Shown in pieces: positions 59,450 through 64,000 of a DNA stretch of 64,000 bases. Below the pieces are notes generated by a model. It had not been told where the DNA came from. It ran no database searches and saw only the letters and a program-made list of their open reading frames with translations. The translations under genes were made by a program, and so were the position numbers. Position 1 is the first letter of the stretch; every line of letters begins with the position of its first letter. Origin of the DNA: Sistotremastrum niveocremeum HHB9708 (Eukaryota; Basidiomycota; Agaricomycetes; Sistotremastrales; Sistotremastraceae); contig KV419405.1 of NCBI GenBank assembly GCA_001630475.1, positions 190,900 to 254,899 on the forward strand, given 5' to 3'.

Positions 59450-61738
59450 TTATTGGCTGAGGGCTTCACGGAGAGCTGAAAGCCTTGATACACCCTGTAA
59501 CCGTGGCTTGATATCACACTTATAAGGCTTTGGATGACTACCGGTGATCAGTATGACCGTTGCGTACACATTTTGAGCAGAACTCACTACGCGATGCCAT
59601 CGATCCTGTAGTCCAAGTCCGGTTTGATCGGATTCCCTTCTGGATCGACGGGAAGAGATATCTCGAATCCGGTTAGTAATGTTGCCATTGCGATCCACAG
59701 CGAAGCTGTTGCAAATGCACGGCCAGGGCAGACTCTAGAAAATTAATAAACGATCTAAAGCAGTGCTTTCTGGGCTTGGAAGGACCAATACCTGCGACCA
59801 AATCCGAACAATAGTTCCTCAGAATCCACTATATCTTTACGCAACTGTGGTGCCTTGCTTGATGGATCGAGAAAGCGTTCGGGAATGAATTCGAAAGGCT
59901 CCGGATAATCATCTGAATTGTAAACCATGTTCCTGTCTTTGGATCAATCGGGTAACACCGCTGTTCAAAGGCATCTTTACCAGATATTCGCAAAGATTCT
60001 TGTATCTTTGGGGATAAACATGCCGTTGTACTCATCATCTTGTATCACCGAGTGCGGTATAGCTAGTCAAGTCGTGAGTGACGGCTGGTCGTCCTCAGAG
60101 TGAGTCTTCACTTAAGGGTGCCACAGGTTTCCACCTCCAAATTAAATGAGTATTCATAATTCTGTGAGAAGATTGGAAGAGGAATACCTCAATGTCTCCT
60201 TCAGAATTGCGGACAAATATGGAGTGCATTCTCGATCCTCGAAGGTAGGAAGTCTCATGTCTGTCAGCACAGCATCGAGCTCCTCCTGAGCCTTCTTCTG
60301 CGCCTCAGGATATAGCATCATAGCTAATATAAACGTGTCTATTGCTGAGACAGTCTGCACAAGAAAATGCTTGAATAGATGAATTTACGGAGTATGATGA
60401 GTCTTACGGTGTCCACTCCAGCTGGATGCACGATGTGTTGAAAGTGCAATGTCGAATGATCTGAATGTACTCACCGATCATAGATACCGCAGCTACTGCT
60501 ATAATCTCTCTTTCATGTTTGACATCCGCTTCTGGAGTTCGGTTGGACTCTATTAGAGCCGCGACCAGACAGTGAGGAGCTGTTCCAGAAAGCTGTTGTG
60601 TGTTACCCTACAAGCACCCGATGACAAGTAGTATGATTGCATACCACTTGATCTTTGACAGTGTTATAAGGCTCTTGGCCCAGCTTATTCGTCGAAGCTT
60701 TCAAGTTGTCGAGAAGATGATTTAACTTCTTTCCCCAGACCCATGCAGGCAAGTTTGCCACTTCCGATAGCGATTAGGGTAATTCCACATACTTTGTCGA
60801 CGTATAACTCACAGATCGGGAAGAAGTCGGTCGCATGTGGAACTTTCGACAAGGCTTCAAGACTGTCTAGGCAGAAATCCAATCGTTTGACCCACTCGGC
60901 ATTTTCCAGCTTAACTTGTCGATCATTGGTTTCAGCTTCATTAAATGTGGCCGGTACGAACCTTCAAATCCGTAGATCATTGCTACTGTGTCCGCTATGA
61001 TGCTTCTGGAAACGTGAGTCAAGATACAAGACATGGGAGCAATGTTTAGATTTATCGCTGACAGACGGGTTAAATACTGGAATTGAAGAGGAGTTTGTGA
61101 TATTTGTAGTGCAAGGGTGCGTGCATTCTTCAATAAAAGGTCATGAAATGACTTGACACCAGTAGCACCGATTATTTGATGATAGAAACGCCGCTGTAAC
61201 AGAAAGTTTTCTCCGTGCGGTAAAAAGGTGAGCGAAAAGTCCCAGCCGCCACTATTCAGGTTAGCCAAACTTTAGCGCAGTGTTCGCTAGAGAAATAGGT
61301 GCTCACTATTTGCTGAAGAGTAGTCTCGGTTTCCTACTTGAATATATGGCTCCGCGTTTGTTGAGCAGTGCACTAATAGACGCCCAGGTATTCAAGACCA
61401 CCGCCTTTTCTCCCATCATAGACAAGCCAACGACATCGCCTAATGAGGACATTCGTTAAAAAAAAATGCCGGGAGAAGTAATGTTACGCACCGTATACTG
61501 CCCATTCCGTAAACTTCAACCATGACTCGGCGGGTACATCCAACGCGTTTCCGACGATAGGGTAGCCTTTGGGTCCAGGGGGGAAAGGAAGCCTTCGCGG
61601 ATTGCGAAGACGGCCACACCAGATGTTATAGGCTTTCCATGTTGCAAGTCCTAGACAACAAAGCAGTACGCTCCTTGGGACGGCCAGCCATGCTTGTCCC
61701 ACGATTCGCATTGCCTGACTCATATATCCGGCGTCCAT
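59450..61738 (-). CDS. Cytochrome P450 monooxygenase 3
   Basis: Start MDAGYMSQAMRIVG (an in-frame Met 15 codons upstream also exists), anchor VPRSVLLCCLGLATWKAYNI, hinge LPFPPGPKGYPIVGNALDVP. SGGWDFSLTFLPHGENFLLQ and SIIADTVAMIYGFE follow. The I-helix is around AGVD-T, the K-helix is ETLR, and PFEFIPERFLDP precedes LLFGFGRR, joined across an intron to VCPGRAFATASLW. It ends SHPKPYKCDIKPRLQGVSRL, then ALREALSQ. Closer to gene 1 than to gene 2 in the anchor, GGWDFS and C-terminal segments, which suggests a recent duplication of that pair. It appears intact. Confidence 0.85.
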
Positions 61739-63755
61739 AGCAACTGTTGTTATTATCCCACAATTAAGATGCCTGTGAAGCAAACTCGAAGAGAGGAGGC
61801 GTTAGCGGTTTCGCAACTTTCGCTTTCGCTGGGGGAGAGTACAGAGGACAAGGGCTATTCTTGAGGCTGGAAAGAAGTGAGTCGGGTATTCTAGCAAGGT
61901 CGATCATTTTGGGATGAGAAGAAAGTGCCGGTAATGGGACAGTTGATAAGATCGATAAGAGCCTATATTCATTGCAACTGTACGGGTGCCCACTACTACG
62001 CATAATCTCCATGCTCTTTGGCCGTCCGGAGGACGAGTAAATTCTGTCCGTGAAGACTGAGGTAAGAAAAGATAGCGTTGTGTTGCTCAGCAAATATGAC
62101 GGAGTCAGCGAATGTAGGCTCGTGAGTGTGTCGTTCGTCCTGAGGATGAAAGAGTGCGGCAAGAGCTCACGCGCTCACGGGCGCTCACCGGCAAGGTGCT
62201 CGGCGCTTGAGAAAGGAGTCTATCGGCGTTACCGGTGTCGCATTCAGTCTCCGACTGTGCGTGCCTGAGGGGATCGTGATCTGTAACGCTTTCCGCCCGG
62301 CCCGGTTCTGAATTTCTGTTTCGCGTCGACTCGCGGACGGTCTTTGAACAGACTGGTGGAAGATGGATCGATGGAATTTGGATCACAGCTGCGCTCCTCA
62401 CCTCACTGGCTCTAGCTTGGTCTCAATGGCATGAAATTCGAGCAAGTTGCTGCGGGCAGCCCTCTGCCCAGTCTCTTCACTTCGTCGCCTTTGCGTCGCA
62501 CTGCAGTCACCAGATTGAGTCCGGGAACTGACCACGAGTTGACATCGATGGTCACGGCTTAATGGCACCCCTACAAGTCTGCGAATCCGAGTCAAGCTTG
62601 ATTTGAAATAACTCACCGCACTCAAAAAGGGCATTCGAAGGCATCGGTGGCATTGTTCGCTGGAAGGTCGATTCTCTTATCTTTCGTCCCTCCTCATCTC
62701 ACTGAAATAGTGATCGCTGTGTTGAGAACGTGACTTCCATAGACAATGTCGACCTCAATTCACACTACCCAGATGTACTGTCGTCACGTTCGTCAGCTTT
62801 ATCCTATCGTGCGATCGGTCAGCATACTGCGGTTCAAGAGCGGATGTCTACCAAAATTTATTGCTTCTTCTAGTATGCCCACTCGTCTCGACCTCAATGC
62901 TTGAGAGATTTACACCCAGTCACAGGACTATGAAGCGCTTGCGGTCGCCAATGCCCGACTTCGACTTCACAACAGCCCTGATTGACTTCTATGAACACCT
63001 CCGGGCTTTGTGATTCGAGGAAATGGCCGAAGATACCACGGTGTCTCTGTCTGCAACAGTGTTAAACACTGCAATCCTGGCTCTTGGCCACCTCCTTCTT
63101 CGTTGAACTGGTCGGCTGTAATTTATCTTTTGCAACCCTGGACAGAAGCATATCTACAAAGGTTCTTGTGCAAGATCATGCCCCCGTTATCTCCTCGCCG
63201 GGTCGGCCAACGCCGTTGTTTGCTGAGATGGCCCCATGCTCGAGTACATGCAAGCGATATTCTTACTGTCGTGACCATTCTATATATGCACTTTGCGCAA
63301 ACGTGAAGCCTAGGGGCAGTCCATCTACTCGCTGGGCAATATGCACCTCGCTTCTGCCTGCGTATTAGGACCTCGCAACAAATATGACTCAGACAGCTTT
63401 ATCGACTCGCCCTCGTGTCCGCTTCGGCCAGGACTACCTCACTTGCTATGGGTTTTCCATCTATGCGAATGGCTTGGCGATCGTCTTGAGTGATGTCTCC
63501 TTATCTTCCTTCTGTCAGAAGAACGCTTGGTTCCCCATTCGTCTTTTATGAGCCCAAGGAACCGTCCACGATAGGTGCATGGCCGGTTTGCTCTCACCAC
63601 CCTGGTGCCTAGTTGTATCTTCTCTGCGACCCTGCGACCTAAGCCGTCGTTTCTGCGTATATAAGTCTCCAAACGACGTCCCTATGCTCATCAACTGCAA
63701 TCCATCTGCTTTCGAACTGCCTCCCAGCTTACAACCTCCAAGTTATCACTCGAAG
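61739..63755. other. Two-kilobase divergent region between P450 gene 3 and GST
   Basis: No gene recognised on either strand. Frames of up to 132 codons (61764-62162, minus) lack motifs. It contains promoters of P450 gene 3 (left) and the GST (right). Confidence 0.45.
63658..63665 (+). promoter_or_regulatory. TATA box of the GST gene
   Basis: TATATAAG about 90 nt upstream of the GST start codon, followed by pyrimidine-rich leader sequence. Confidence 0.5.
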
Positions 63756-64000
63756 ATGTCCAGCGAACTCGGTGCCCATGTAAAGCCATTCACGCTTTTC
63801 AACCATGTTGGTTCGTACATCCCGCTCAGCTTCTAGTCCTTACGCTGACCTGCTCACAGGAATGCACATGCCGAATATCGTCAAATTATGCATTCTCATG
63901 AAGGAACTTAAACTTCCTTATGAGTGCAAGTATCTTGAGTATGTTACGTGTTCTTTCTCGAGACATGTGCTTATCATTTTCAGTTTCACCAAGAACGAGC
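63756..64000 (+). CDS. Glutathione S-transferase, N-terminal exons (3' end off window)
   Basis: Start MSSELGAHVKPFTLFNHV, intron with GTTCGT donor, second exon GMHMPNIVKLCILMKELKLP and YECKYL. A second intron (GTATGT to TTTCAG) joins to DFTKNE at the window end. This is the thioredoxin-fold N-terminal half of a soluble GST, close to Ure2p/GTT-type fungal enzymes. The C-terminal helical domain is outside the window. Next to three P450s it suggests a detoxification or specialised-metabolism group. Confidence 0.8.

Noticed and set aside
1-64000. tRNA, rRNA genes, origins and telomere repeats
   Set aside because: No tRNA box pattern, rRNA core sequence or telomere-type repeat was recognised by eye; weak cases cannot be excluded without a covariance search.

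Overview
The window looks like nuclear DNA of a filamentous basidiomycete, probably an Agaricomycete. Genes are cut by many short (about 45-65 nt) GT-AG introns. The protein set is typical of that group: a patatin-NB-ARC-TPR NLR, an AA9 LPMO-like secreted protein, several paralogous P450s, a UVDE-type repair nuclease and a fungal 7TM receptor. All gene models were built by eye from translations and splice signals, so exon edges are approximate. Terminal coordinates of the transposons come from terminal inverted repeats (TIRs) and target-site duplications (TSDs) that can be read directly.

Region 1 (1-24.5 kb) is a tandem array of seven members of one multi-exon family, all on the minus strand. 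Four look complete (5150-7778, 9994-12692, 14075-16807, 17992-20686), one runs off the left edge (1-1830) and two are broken (about 2520-3257 and 22237-24495). The predicted order is an N-terminal HeLo/MLKL-like four-helix bundle, then a degenerate protein-kinase-like domain, then a conserved C-terminal module of unknown function, in most copies ending in a basic tail. This matches the layout of the necroptosis executioner MLKL, and is the most interesting system here. Upstream flanks were duplicated with the genes and carry a shared TGACGTCA element.

Region 2 (24.5-31.4 kb) is a nest of non-autonomous DNA transposons: a MULE-like element with identical 190-bp TIRs inside an outer TIR element, at least five hAT-type MITEs with 8-bp TSDs, a 1.9-kb CACTA/CMC-like element with a 3-bp TSD, and a TA-target MITE. 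A 160-base run of N lies inside one hAT MITE.

Region 3 (32.3-40 kb) has conserved single-copy genes: UV damage endonuclease (+), a cAMP-receptor/Git3-like 7TM receptor (-) and cysteinyl-tRNA synthetase (-). A 1.6-kb inverted repeat (40.86-42.45 kb) separates it from Region 4.

Region 4 (42.6-53.4 kb) has a patatin-NB-ARC-TPR NLR (-), an AA9-like protein whose N-terminal copper-binding histidine is replaced by leucine (+), the G-alpha exchange factor/chaperone Ric8 (+) and a nucleolin-like RNA-binding protein (-). The receptor and Ric8 could act in the same heterotrimeric G-protein pathway. The NLR and the MLKL-like array could both belong to fungal self/non-self or cell-death defence, but that link is inference.

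Region 5 (53.8-64 kb) has three complete, related cytochrome P450 genes (-) and the first exons of a glutathione S-transferase (+), a likely xenobiotic or secondary-metabolism group.
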